From a virus, in IMG/VR virus record IMGVR_UViG_3300027631_003061, positions 1 to 30,434 of that record: a DNA stretch of 30,434 nucleotides; one strand, 5' to 3'. The notes under the pieces are model-generated. The model was not told the DNA's origin. It was given only the letters and a program-made list of their open reading frames with translations, and did not search any database. The position numbers were made by a program, and so were the translations under genes. The stretch's first letter is position 1, and every line of letters begins with the position of its first letter. Below are positions 22,681 through 30,434 of this stretch, piece after piece.

Positions 22681-22698
22681 AAAGAATAGGATGCAAAA

Positions 22699-23511
22699 AT
22701 GAGCAAATTCAGAAAAGTTTCAGAAACAGAAAACATTCCATCATACATGGAAAAGAAATTCGTTGGCGCTAGTTATGAAGCTTTTGATGATCCATATGCT
22801 GAATTGAAGCAAAATTCTACAGAAAATAGAATCAAGATTTCTAAGCAAACAATTGGTAATCAAAAAACAGCAGAAAACTTCACAAAGTCATGGGAAAAGA
22901 TTCAAGGCCCATCTGTATACGAAGAACCAAAATACAACTTCAACAATGAAGATCTTTTTGGCACTAATACTATCAGAAGAGCAGGATCTGATTATGATGA
23001 AGGCATGAACGCCAGAACCATTACATCAGGTTTGAAGGCTTACTCTGCAGATGAATATATGAATGCAATGCTCAGCAAAAGCGCTTCTATTTTTAACCCA
23101 GATATGATTGCCCTTTCCGAAGAGTTTTTAAATAGCCAAGAAAGCACAAGCCAACAAGCTATGGTTAATCATGCTCAAAGAAGAGAAGCACAAGCTACAA
23201 AGCATGCTTCATGGGAAGAAAGACAACTCAATCAAATTAGAAAATCTAGTGTCGTAACAAACAGAGCGCACTCTGTTTTAAGAACTGCTAACGAAGGCCA
23301 ACATAGTTCACAATTTGGCATGGTTGACTCAGATGCACTAGATAATAGAGAAACACAAAGAGTTGCTATGCACGAGAAATCAAGAGAGCAAAGACTTGGA
23401 TTAAAGAAGAGTCATACAGAAGATCTTGAAAATAGAGCAGTAAATAGAGCTCAAACAATTCATGACATTTACAATAATGTGAGTATCAATTTAGATATAG
23501 ACAAAATTTAA
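22699..23511 (+). CDS. Hypothetical protein, 270 residues
   Basis: Not recognised. A polar, mostly helical protein: 'IPSYMEKKFVGASYEAFDDPY' near the start, a Gln/Glu-rich middle (EEFLNSQESTSQQAM, HAQRREAQATKHASWEERQ), and an Arg/Lys-rich end. AGGA lies near 22687-22690, upstream of ATG 22699. The gene is preceded by a strong RNA hairpin and followed after one base by the next gene. Structural or scaffold role inferred from position only. Confidence 0.7.
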   Translation: MSKFRKVSETENIPSYMEKKFVGASYEAFDDPYAELKQNSTENRIKISKQTIGNQKTAENFTKSWEKIQGPSVYEEPKYNFNNEDLFGTNTIRRAGSDYDEGMNARTITSGLKAYSADEYMNAMLSKSASIFNPDMIALSEEFLNSQESTSQQAMVNHAQRREAQATKHASWEERQLNQIRKSSVVTNRAHSVLRTANEGQHSSQFGMVDSDALDNRETQRVAMHEKSREQRLGLKKSHTEDLENRAVNRAQTIHDIYNNVSINLDIDKI

Positions 23512-23512
23512 T

Positions 23513-24442
23513 ATGGAAAGGAAATATTCTTTATCTGGTCTTGCTTCTAACCCTGCAATGGGAATTAGCAATCTTGATCTAAATGTAGTAGGAGCTGATG
23601 GTTCTCAAGGAAATCCAGAAAGTTCTGATGGCATTTCTATTAAAGATATGCTTGTAATTTTGGATAAGTTTGAAAATTCAAATAGCCAAAATATAAATGA
23701 TATCAAAACTGATTTAGAAGAAATATTTCCTCAAATTACAAGAGAAGAATATCGAAAGATGGTTTCTCAGCTTATGAACTCAATTGATTATGCTAATGAT
23801 CCAAAGAAGAGAACTAAGAATCCTTCAACTGGTAAATATGACCCAACCCCTCAAGAATTAGCCAGCAGAATGAAGCATAAGTTAAATCATATTAAAGATG
23901 TTAATTCACAGCAATCTGAAAAAGTAGGTAGCACAATTATGGCTTTCAATAGTAGACAAGCACAAGTAAAGAAAAAGAAAAAAACTAGAGGCAATCCTTT
24001 CCGTGTTTTAATGGGGAAAGTAGGAAAGCTTTTGGATCATGGACTTGAAAAGAAAGACATTGTTAGATATTTAAGTAAACAAAAATACTGGAATGGTGAA
24101 ACAATTGAACGTGCTGTTGACATTGTAAGAGACTACAACAAGAAGATTAAAAATGACTCCAAGGATGAAAAGGATGAAAAACCAAAAAAAGCATCCCAGG
24201 AATCAAATGTCAAAGTTGCTTCTTACGATTATGATACTAAACCAGATTTTGGAAAGAGATCAACACCAGAATTAATTTCAAGAGCATATTATTTAGATGA
24301 TTTATTAGCTTATAACAAAGACACTCCTCAAGGTGATTTTAAAGAAGCAGCTAGTAAAGAAGGTGCTAAAGAAGAGCTTGCTAAAGTTAAAACTGAACTT
24401 AAAAATAGAGGAATGGATCTTAAAAACTTAGATTTAGGGTAA
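23513..24442 (+). CDS. Hypothetical protein, 309 residues
   Basis: Not recognised. Residues 45-85 are helical ('ISIKDMLVILDKFENS', 'IKTDLEEIFPQITREEYRKM'), followed by a very basic region (VKKKKKTRGNPFRVLMGKVG) that could bind DNA or RNA, and a helical 'KLLDHGLEKKDIVRYLSKQK'. The end is charged and repeats KKAS/KVAS. It starts one base after the previous stop, with no SD, so translation is probably coupled. Head or scaffold role is inference. Confidence 0.7.
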   Translation: MERKYSLSGLASNPAMGISNLDLNVVGADGSQGNPESSDGISIKDMLVILDKFENSNSQNINDIKTDLEEIFPQITREEYRKMVSQLMNSIDYANDPKKRTKNPSTGKYDPTPQELASRMKHKLNHIKDVNSQQSEKVGSTIMAFNSRQAQVKKKKKTRGNPFRVLMGKVGKLLDHGLEKKDIVRYLSKQKYWNGETIERAVDIVRDYNKKIKNDSKDEKDEKPKKASQESNVKVASYDYDTKPDFGKRSTPELISRAYYLDDLLAYNKDTPQGDFKEAASKEGAKEELAKVKTELKNRGMDLKNLDLG

Positions 24443-24448
24443 GGAAAA

Positions 24449-26017
24449 ATGGAAAAGAAAAATTACACAATAAAAATGAAACTTCAATCACATAACCCTA
24501 AGACAGTTGGAAAATTAATTGGCGGTACAGGGATTTTAGATATGCTCCAGAAAATTATGGGCAATCTTTCACCTATGCACTCTATGCCAGAAACACCATT
24601 CCATGATTTAGAAGATGGTGATATTGATGCTTCAGACCCAGTAGGCGCAAAACTTTTAAATATGGGTGGTCCAAAGCATGTTGTCAAAATCTTCAGAATG
24701 CAATCACCAGAAGATATGCATCACGCTATGAAGCATTTAGCAAACACCCTTTCTGAAACAAGAAATGCTTATATTAGAAAAGAACTAAGACATTTATTTG
24801 CCTCCATTAACTGTGCATTAGGTAATGAAAACGATGCATTTACAATGGAAAGAATTGCAAGTAATTTACCAAAGAAATCCACTGGTTTATGGCAAGCAGA
24901 ATCTATTGCAACAGTTGAAAAATTGATGAAAGTTGCAAATATTAAAGAATATGATGCTCTTGTCGAAATTGATAAAATGCTAAGCAATGGTAGTTATGCT
25001 CATATAGCTAACGCATCAAAAATTGCTAAAAATATGTATGATGCAATTTCAACTCCAAGAAATACCAGAGTTGCTTACACTACATTAGCAACTACAGACG
25101 GTGAACCAATTTTGATGTGTCCTAAAGGCAAAGTGGAGTTCGGCTCTGCTGTTCCTATGGAATCATCAAAGTGTAGATGGAATTGTATTGATTCAAGATT
25201 AGATGCTGACGGAAATGTTAGATGTAATTATGAAGCTTGGATGAAACAATCATTCCAATCCCATGATGTTGTAATGGGAAGATTAGACACAACTAGACAT
25301 CCTGATAATGAAGCCAATTTATTAAATATCAAAGATGGCGAAAGAAAAACTCATGAAGATGAAGTTGGCTATGAAAAGATGTTTGAAGACAGTGATCTTA
25401 AAGCAACCAAACTCAGAAAAGAAAAACCTAATACAGATGACAGCATGGAAAAACAATTAGCTGATTTGCCTGCAGTTGGTTATGGTCACACTGTTGATGA
25501 CAAGAAACTTAATAAAAGAACTGCTCAATCAGATCATTCTAAAACTATAGAAGATCAATTACCACGTAAGGGTGAGCAAAAGAAATCTTTATTTGATCTT
25601 CTTGTAGACAAATATAATACAAAAGTTAATTTAGATGAAAAGATTGAAGTTAATTTAGAAGACAATGCTGGACTTTACGACAGAAAAGGCGAAGAAGATA
25701 AATCCACCATTGAAAAAATTAATGAAATGAAAGAAAATCCTGTTAATGTATCTGAAGAAATTAACGAAGATGCTGGTGACGGTGACGAAAAAAGTTTATC
25801 AGATCATTTAAATAAAACAGCATCTAAGGATGAAAAGTCTTTTGATTCAATGCTAGAAGATAAAAGAACTAACAAAAAATTAGATAAAACAATTGAAGAA
25901 ATGCTTGAAGATGATTCAGAGAATTGGGGACATCAATTTTCTGATGATGATTTGAAAGATTTTGCAAAACAATTAGGATTAGATTATATTTTAGAAGAAT
26001 CAAGAGAAGAAGACTAA
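24449..26017 (+). CDS. Hypothetical protein with repeated short helical motifs
   Basis: 522 residues; AAGGAAAA precedes ATG 24449. The N-terminal half looks folded, with many methionines ('PEDMHHAMKHLANTLSETRN') and cysteines near residues 228-256 (MCPKG, KCRWNC, RCNYE) that might bind metal or form a redox site. The C-terminal 200 residues are acidic and carry at least six versions of a short motif: DSMEKQL, KTIEDQL, KSLFDLL, KSLSDHL, KSFDSML, KTIEEML. The related KTIEQQL occurs in the protein at 18091-19044. The repeats look like linear binding peptides. The stop overlaps the next ATG (TAATG). No family recognised. Confidence 0.72.
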   Translation: MEKKNYTIKMKLQSHNPKTVGKLIGGTGILDMLQKIMGNLSPMHSMPETPFHDLEDGDIDASDPVGAKLLNMGGPKHVVKIFRMQSPEDMHHAMKHLANTLSETRNAYIRKELRHLFASINCALGNENDAFTMERIASNLPKKSTGLWQAESIATVEKLMKVANIKEYDALVEIDKMLSNGSYAHIANASKIAKNMYDAISTPRNTRVAYTTLATTDGEPILMCPKGKVEFGSAVPMESSKCRWNCIDSRLDADGNVRCNYEAWMKQSFQSHDVVMGRLDTTRHPDNEANLLNIKDGERKTHEDEVGYEKMFEDSDLKATKLRKEKPNTDDSMEKQLADLPAVGYGHTVDDKKLNKRTAQSDHSKTIEDQLPRKGEQKKSLFDLLVDKYNTKVNLDEKIEVNLEDNAGLYDRKGEEDKSTIEKINEMKENPVNVSEEINEDAGDGDEKSLSDHLNKTASKDEKSFDSMLEDKRTNKKLDKTIEEMLEDDSENWGHQFSDDDLKDFAKQLGLDYILEESREED

Positions 26018-26529
26018 TGTGGTACAGAATTAAAAAGGCACAGTTTGGAGGAGGGGTTGTAAAATCCACTCCTCTTTTGCCTGTTTCAAATCAACAAATT
26101 GAACAAGAACCTCAAGAAGAATTGAAAGATTCTCCTGAATTCAAGAATTATGATGAATTAAATGAAGATTTACTAACAATTCTTGAAGATATGGGACAAA
26201 CTTTAGAAGAATATTATGAAATGTCTATGGAACAGCAAAAAGAACTTTGGGATCTTTTAATAAAAAGACCTCATCAAATTGTTGACCAAGAAGCTTCAAA
26301 AAGAAATAGATTAAAATCACCTTATCATGATGCTTTTATCACTACTGAAGCTGCTTTAGAAGCTTCCAGAGATTCAGCTATCAATGTAGATCCAATCAAT
26401 AAGCAATCTTCTGAAGCTGGAAATGGCATCTTACTTCAAACAGGTATTGGTTCACCATCGTTCTTTGCATCTTCCAAATCAAATCCTCTTTTTACTGGTG
26501 ATTTGCCTTCAGCAAGAACACTTATATAA
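26017..26529 (+). CDS. Hypothetical protein, 170 residues
   Basis: Not recognised. It starts 'MWYRIKKAQFGGG', then a proline/serine stretch, then an acidic helical part (LNEDLLTILEDMGQTLEEYY) and an Asn/Ser-rich tail. ATG 26017 overlaps the previous stop. Placed immediately before portal, where many phages have a small head protein or portal partner; this is only a positional guess. Confidence 0.65.
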   Translation: MWYRIKKAQFGGGVVKSTPLLPVSNQQIEQEPQEELKDSPEFKNYDELNEDLLTILEDMGQTLEEYYEMSMEQQKELWDLLIKRPHQIVDQEASKRNRLKSPYHDAFITTEAALEASRDSAINVDPINKQSSEAGNGILLQTGIGSPSFFASSKSNPLFTGDLPSARTLI

Positions 26530-26549
26530 TAATACAATCTCAATGTGGG

Positions 26550-26557
26550 TATAAATA
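26550..26557 (+). promoter_or_regulatory. TATAAATA -10-like element before portal
   Basis: TATAAATA matches the T4 late -10 consensus. Its six-base core ends seven bases before ATG 26562, so a transcript starting there would be leaderless. No -35 and no SD are seen. Such an 8-mer is expected several times by chance in 30 kb this AT-rich. Confidence 0.35.
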
Positions 26558-26561
26558 AAAT

Positions 26562-28937
26562 ATGATTTCCAAGAATGCACCTACATTAGCAAACGTCTTA
26601 AAAACAGCAGCGCAAAATGTATCGGGAGAGAAAGTTTCATCAGCAGAATATTCGGGTCAATATGCTTATTCTAGAATTACAAGTGGATTGGGCCCTTCTG
26701 TAAACTCTAAAACTGCACAAATGTCCGGTGGTAATAATACAATGACCACCGCACCAAACTTCTATTCTCCTTTCTTAACACCTACATCTTTTCAAATCCC
26801 AAATGCTAGACGTGAAGTTTATCTCTGGGCAAACTGGTGGAGAAACAACGAGCCAAAAATTGCTGCAGCCATTAACTTCTATTCCAATTATCCATTCTCT
26901 GGTTGGAAATTGGAATGTTCTTCATCATATGTAAAAGATTATTTTGAAAAGTTAATTGAAAAAATTAACTTTCAAAAATGGCTTCCTGAAATCTCAAAGG
27001 TTTATCACTTACTTGGAGATGCATTTGTTCTTCTTTCATTAGATTGTGAACACTGCCATGGATCAAACTGGGACGAAGAAAAGAATGAGGCTTGTAAACA
27101 TGATGGAGCAACATGGAAATCTGTATGTTTATTAAATCCTGATAGTGTTCTTAAGTCCCCAAGCATGATTGATCAGCCTGGAATGTACACTTACAGACCA
27201 TCCCCTGAAGAAATCAAAATTGTAAATGAGAGACAACCAAGAGAATATTATGATGCTATTCCTGACAATGTAAAGAAACTTATATTGAAAGGCGATCCTA
27301 TTCCACTTTCTCCTATTTCTATTCACCATTTCAAACATGGATCTAACCCTTGGGAAGATTATGGTACTCCACTTATCAGACCATTATTTCCAACATTAGC
27401 ATATAAAGATAAATTAAGACAATCTCAATGGATTGTTGCAGAAAGACATATCCTTCCAGTTAAAGTTGTAAAGGTAGGAAATGATCAAAGGCCAGCGTCA
27501 CAAGAAGACCTCGATTCGGTTCAAGATGAGTTGGCTGCAATTGCTAATGACCCTAACCTTACACTAGTCACTCACCATGCTTTTGACTTTGATTATGTTG
27601 GCGCCTCTGGAAAAGTACTTCAATTAACTAATGAATATGAATTAATTGATCAAGAAATCCTAGATGGTGTAATGCTCAACAAAGCTCTCCTCAATGGTGA
27701 AGGTCCAACATATGGTAATGCTCAAGTTGGTCTCCTTGCAATGGCTCAAAGATTAGAGACATTTAGAAGAGAAGTGGCAAGATGGGTTGAACAATGTGTA
27801 TTCAAACCTGTTGCTGAATGGAATGGTTTTACAATTGAAGGCGAAAGAGGACAAGAAGAAATTATCTTTCCTACAATTAAGTTTGATGATCTTCAATTAA
27901 GAGATGACACCGGTAAGTTGCAGATGCTTGTTACTGCTAACTCAAATGGTGTTATTTCAAACATGACTCTTATTGAGCAATTTGGACTAGACCCTGATCA
28001 AGAAATTGAAAGACTTAGATTTGAACAAGGGTCTAACTTTGTTCAAAACCCAGCATTTGGCAATTTGGATACTAATAATGGTTTCCAATCTGGTGATGTA
28101 ACTGGACAAGGATTTGGTGCTGGTGGTGGGGATATGGGTATGGGTGCTCCTGGTATGGGAATGACACCTCCTCCTCCTGGCGGTATGGGAGGCATGGGTG
28201 GTGGAATGCCAGGTATGCCTATGGCTAATAACTCCATACAAAATTATAGATTAGCTTCTTCTATTATGAACGAACTCTACTATGAAAACTTGGAAAATAA
28301 TTCAAGTTTGATTAATGTTAGAGTTGCTGGAAGAAGATTTAAATCAGCAGCACATGAAGGCTTTGTAAGAAGTTTATCACCTGTTTCTGGACGTGGTAGG
28401 CTTGGATCTGTACCTGAAACTTATGATGGTTTTGGTGGTGTTTTAAGTCCATTACCTTTTGGCGGTCCTTATTCAAAAGCATTAAATTATGCCGCAGAAT
28501 ATGAACAATATAGCTTTGCAAATAGTGAAGATACAAGAACTGTATATGCTGCAAAGAAAATGGAAAAACCACCAACTCAAATGTTTACTTCAATAGAAAA
28601 GAAACTTTATGGTCTTTTACTTTCTATTAACCTGCCGTATCCATTGTATGCCCAATATTCAGCCGGTCCTACTATGGATTATCAATTAGATGCAGCAATT
28701 CCAACACTTAAGATTGGAGTCGAAGCAGATGGTGAAATTTGGCATAACAATCCTGAAAAAATTGCAAAAGATAAAAGAAGAGATATTGAACTTGCTTCTA
28801 ATGGATGGGTTATGTTGAGATTTACAGATAAAGAATTAAATGATCATCCACAAGATGTATTGAATGTTGTTATGCAAGCAATACGAAAGAAAAGTGGAAA
28901 ATCTCAAGCACAAGATCCAGATGAAATAAAGATTTAA
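26562..28937 (+). CDS. Portal protein fused to a C-terminal DUF559/Vsr-like nuclease domain
   Basis: 791 residues. Residues about 60-500 read as a portal: 'YLWANWWRNNEPKIAAAINFY', a 'FKHGSNPWEDYGTPLIRPLF' segment, 'TLAYKDKLRQSQWIVAERHI', and 'ARWVEQCVFKPVAEWNGF', typical of portals that form the DNA entry ring. Residues about 510-556 are a Gly/Met/Pro-rich linker (GGMGGMGGGMPGMP). Residues 676-776 match DUF559, a PD-(D/E)XK nuclease: 'TSIEKKLYGLLL', YAQYS, D710 in DYQLDAAIP, E721-x-D723 in GVEADGEIWH, then 'KDKRRDIELASNGWVMLRFT'. A single open frame covers both parts. The portal should sit at the head vertex and contact terminase; the nuclease role is unknown. The portal call is from pattern and context; the nuclease call is stronger. 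Confidence 0.85.
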   Translation: MISKNAPTLANVLKTAAQNVSGEKVSSAEYSGQYAYSRITSGLGPSVNSKTAQMSGGNNTMTTAPNFYSPFLTPTSFQIPNARREVYLWANWWRNNEPKIAAAINFYSNYPFSGWKLECSSSYVKDYFEKLIEKINFQKWLPEISKVYHLLGDAFVLLSLDCEHCHGSNWDEEKNEACKHDGATWKSVCLLNPDSVLKSPSMIDQPGMYTYRPSPEEIKIVNERQPREYYDAIPDNVKKLILKGDPIPLSPISIHHFKHGSNPWEDYGTPLIRPLFPTLAYKDKLRQSQWIVAERHILPVKVVKVGNDQRPASQEDLDSVQDELAAIANDPNLTLVTHHAFDFDYVGASGKVLQLTNEYELIDQEILDGVMLNKALLNGEGPTYGNAQVGLLAMAQRLETFRREVARWVEQCVFKPVAEWNGFTIEGERGQEEIIFPTIKFDDLQLRDDTGKLQMLVTANSNGVISNMTLIEQFGLDPDQEIERLRFEQGSNFVQNPAFGNLDTNNGFQSGDVTGQGFGAGGGDMGMGAPGMGMTPPPPGGMGGMGGGMPGMPMANNSIQNYRLASSIMNELYYENLENNSSLINVRVAGRRFKSAAHEGFVRSLSPVSGRGRLGSVPETYDGFGGVLSPLPFGGPYSKALNYAAEYEQYSFANSEDTRTVYAAKKMEKPPTQMFTSIEKKLYGLLLSINLPYPLYAQYSAGPTMDYQLDAAIPTLKIGVEADGEIWHNNPEKIAKDKRRDIELASNGWVMLRFTDKELNDHPQDVLNVVMQAIRKKSGKSQAQDPDEIKI

Positions 28938-28956
28938 TTCTTCTTGAATGTGTACA

Positions 28957-28984
28957 AAAAACCTATCGATTTCGATAGGTTTTA
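28957..28984 (+). terminator. Intrinsic terminator after portal
   Basis: AAAACCTATCG (28958-28968), ATTT loop, CGATAGGTTTT (28973-28983). The remaining gap to the next gene (28985-29084) has AGGAGA at 29068-29073 and no confident promoter. Confidence 0.9.
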
Positions 28985-29084
28985 TTGTTTGAACAGGATT
29001 TTTAGAGAAAAACTGAGAAGAGAAATTAGAGTAAATGTCTAAAATTGTTTCAGCATTAAACAATTGCAGGAGAAAAATTTATTT

Positions 29085-30434
29085 ATGTACAGAGTAGCAA
29101 TAGGTGGGCCTATAACAATTAATAGTTTTCTCACCGAACATGACAGAAATACTGCAAGAGAACATATGCTTAAAACTGCTTCCAAACAAATGAGAGAGGC
29201 TGCTAAGATTGGTTTGCAATCTTTGTATGCAGATCCTTCAGAAGTTTTAGAAAAATATAAAGATTTCGATATTGTCAAAGAAATGAAAGCTCGTAAAGAT
29301 GCTAAGCTTCTTTGGGTAAGAGCTAGATCCATTGATGCAGATACGGTCAATCATAATGGAGACTATTTTTCTAAAGCTGAATTATTAAAAGAAGTTGAAG
29401 TTAAGGGCGAGAAAATCCCAGCTTATAAAACATTCGAAGGTGTACCAATTTACACCAACCATAAGAATGATGATATTGAGCAAGCTAAAGGCATGGTCGT
29501 TTATGCTGAATGGGAAGAATCTGAAAATTGTGTTTATTGTACTTTTTTCGTAGATGAAGAAGCTTATCCTGATATTGCTAGAAATATCCGCACTGGTGTA
29601 ATTCATGATGTATCAATGGGCTGTTCGGTTGCCTATGGAATATGTTCTAAGTGCGGAAATAAAGCATACACAGAAAAAGAATATTGTTCTTGTCTCAAAA
29701 AGTGGAAAGGCAAAAAGGAAAACGGTACAGGCAAATCCATTTATGAAGAAAACTATGATTTAAAATTCATTGAGCTTTCTTGTGTAGGTGATGGTGCCTT
29801 TGATACTTGTGAAATTAAAGAAATCTACGATGTTGACGATATTCTTAATGCTGCCACTGATGCTGAAAAGAAAGCCTCTGAATTAATTGCAAATATTGTG
29901 GTTGCTCAACAAGGCGCTCCATCAGACCCAACTGTAAGACACGAATATGAAGAATGTTTAAGAGTAGCAGAAAACACCGCTAGAACTTCAATTAAATTAG
30001 CTCAGTCTGCCGGTACTTTAGTAGGCGGACAATTGATGGCTGGAGAAGGCGCAAACCAAAACTCTACAGTCCAAGCAGTTTTAGGAGCTTTGGGAATTGA
30101 TCCTAGAGCTGGTTTAAATATTTTAGATCTTATCAATTTATCACTTAACTTTTTAGAAGTAGCTGTGATGAATATGTTTGCACGTAAAGACAATGTTGAT
30201 TTAGTACACGTAGGCAAAATTACTAAATCAATGGCAGATCTTCAATCAACAATGCAAGACATGATTGATGATGGAATTGACACTGGAGGAGGTCAAGGAC
30301 AACAACCTCTAAACCAACAACAATTACAACAACAGCCTCAGCAACAACCACAACAGCCTCAACAAAATAATGTTGCACCTGCTAATTATATGCCAGCAGG
30401 AAATGTAGGCAGAATGATTGAGCCTGCATTATTC
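29085..30434 (+). CDS. Probable prohead maturation protease with scaffold-like tail (3' end outside window)
   Basis: 450 codons are present and the frame is open at the right edge. ATG 29085 has AGGAGA eleven bases upstream, rather long. Residues about 75-245 resemble prohead proteases of large phages: 'LLWVRARSIDADTVNHNGDYF', 'FEGVPIYTNHKND' with H126 as candidate catalytic His, 'FFVDEEAYPDIARNIRTGVI' leading to DVSMGC with S177 as candidate nucleophile, and 'FIELSCVGDGAFD'. After the serine comes a cysteine set (C187, C190, C201, C203), a likely zinc ribbon. Helices follow and then a Gln/Pro-rich stretch near residues 405-428. It would cut scaffold and head proteins before DNA packaging. 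The protease call is from motif pattern and position; the third catalytic residue is not assigned. Confidence 0.7.
   Translation, partial: MYRVAIGGPITINSFLTEHDRNTAREHMLKTASKQMREAAKIGLQSLYADPSEVLEKYKDFDIVKEMKARKDAKLLWVRARSIDADTVNHNGDYFSKAELLKEVEVKGEKIPAYKTFEGVPIYTNHKNDDIEQAKGMVVYAEWEESENCVYCTFFVDEEAYPDIARNIRTGVIHDVSMGCSVAYGICSKCGNKAYTEKEYCSCLKKWKGKKENGTGKSIYEENYDLKFIELSCVGDGAFDTCEIKEIYDVDDILNAATDAEKKASELIANIVVAQQGAPSDPTVRHEYEECLRVAENTARTSIKLAQSAGTLVGGQLMAGEGANQNSTVQAVLGALGIDPRAGLNILDLINLSLNFLEVAVMNMFARKDNVDLVHVGKITKSMADLQSTMQDMIDDGIDTGGGQGQQPLNQQQLQQQPQQQPQQPQQNNVAPANYMPAGNVGRMIEPALF

Noticed and set aside
28043-28237. Proline-rich open frame on the minus strand inside portal
   Set aside because: It is the antisense of the Gly/Met/Pro-rich linker and has no SD.
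29035-29097. 20-codon mini-gene upstream of the protease
   Set aside because: It has ATG and a stop overlapping the protease start but only a weak SD; in AT-rich DNA such short frames are common. Could be a leader peptide but not supported.
30300-30375. CAA/CAG-rich tandem repeat as a non-coding repeat
   Set aside because: It stays in frame and codes for the Gln/Pro-rich segment of the protease-like protein.
1-30434. tRNA genes, CRISPR arrays, insertion sequences or inteins
   Set aside because: Gaps between genes are short and none reads as a tRNA cloverleaf; no regularly spaced direct repeats or transposase were seen; NrdA, TerL and the others have continuous family sequence without inserted self-splicing elements.

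Overview
The window is part of a large, AT-rich genome of a tailed double-stranded DNA bacteriophage, probably a big or jumbo phage. The evidence is a terminase large subunit, a portal protein and a likely prohead protease lying next to a dense block of phage-style nucleotide and replication genes. Almost everything is on the plus strand, spacing is tight, and many stop and start codons overlap (TAATG, ATTGA). TAA, TAG and TGA are all used as ordinary stops. The host cannot be named. Shine-Dalgarno sequences (GGAG, AGGAG, AGGGG) are common, and a SigH-like sigma factor and a SpoVS-like protein hint weakly at a host related to Gram-positive spore formers.

Region 1 (1-7.6 kb, nucleotide metabolism). 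It starts with the end of a RecJ-like exonuclease. Next come a sigma-like protein with inserted zinc fingers, a SpoVS-like protein, a CMP/dCMP-deaminase-fold protein, a class I ribonucleotide reductase pair (NrdB, NrdA) that strongly resembles the eukaryotic enzymes, a dUTPase and several small unknown genes. A terminator follows nrdA, and a terminator shared by converging genes closes the block.

Region 2 (7.6-14.4 kb, replication and transcription). One minus-strand DnaQ-like exonuclease diverges from a plus-strand run: a degenerate metallopeptidase-like gene, DnaX, a SigH-like sigma factor, a short adenylosuccinate synthetase (PurA/PurZ family), a DnaN sliding clamp, a HolA-like delta subunit and an ECF-type sigma factor. 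The phage therefore has bacterial-type clamp and clamp-loader parts with a sigma factor gene directly after each. This suggests, as inference, transcription coupled to replication, as in T4 late transcription.

Region 3 (14.4-30.4 kb, DNA packaging and head). It holds an unknown gene, a probable small terminase, the large terminase, unknown hydrophilic proteins, a UDP-galactopyranose mutase, a DUF192-domain gene with an unusual start, a very acidic protein, more unknown virion or scaffold candidates, a portal protein with a C-terminal DUF559-type nuclease domain, and the start of a prohead protease. The major capsid gene is not visible and probably lies beyond the right edge.

Five intrinsic terminators, four fairly good sigma70-like promoters, several apparently leaderless genes, two AT-rich palindromes and a strong GAAA-capped hairpin were found. 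No tRNA, rRNA, CRISPR array, insertion sequence or attachment site was recognised. No gap without a gene exceeds about 150 bases.
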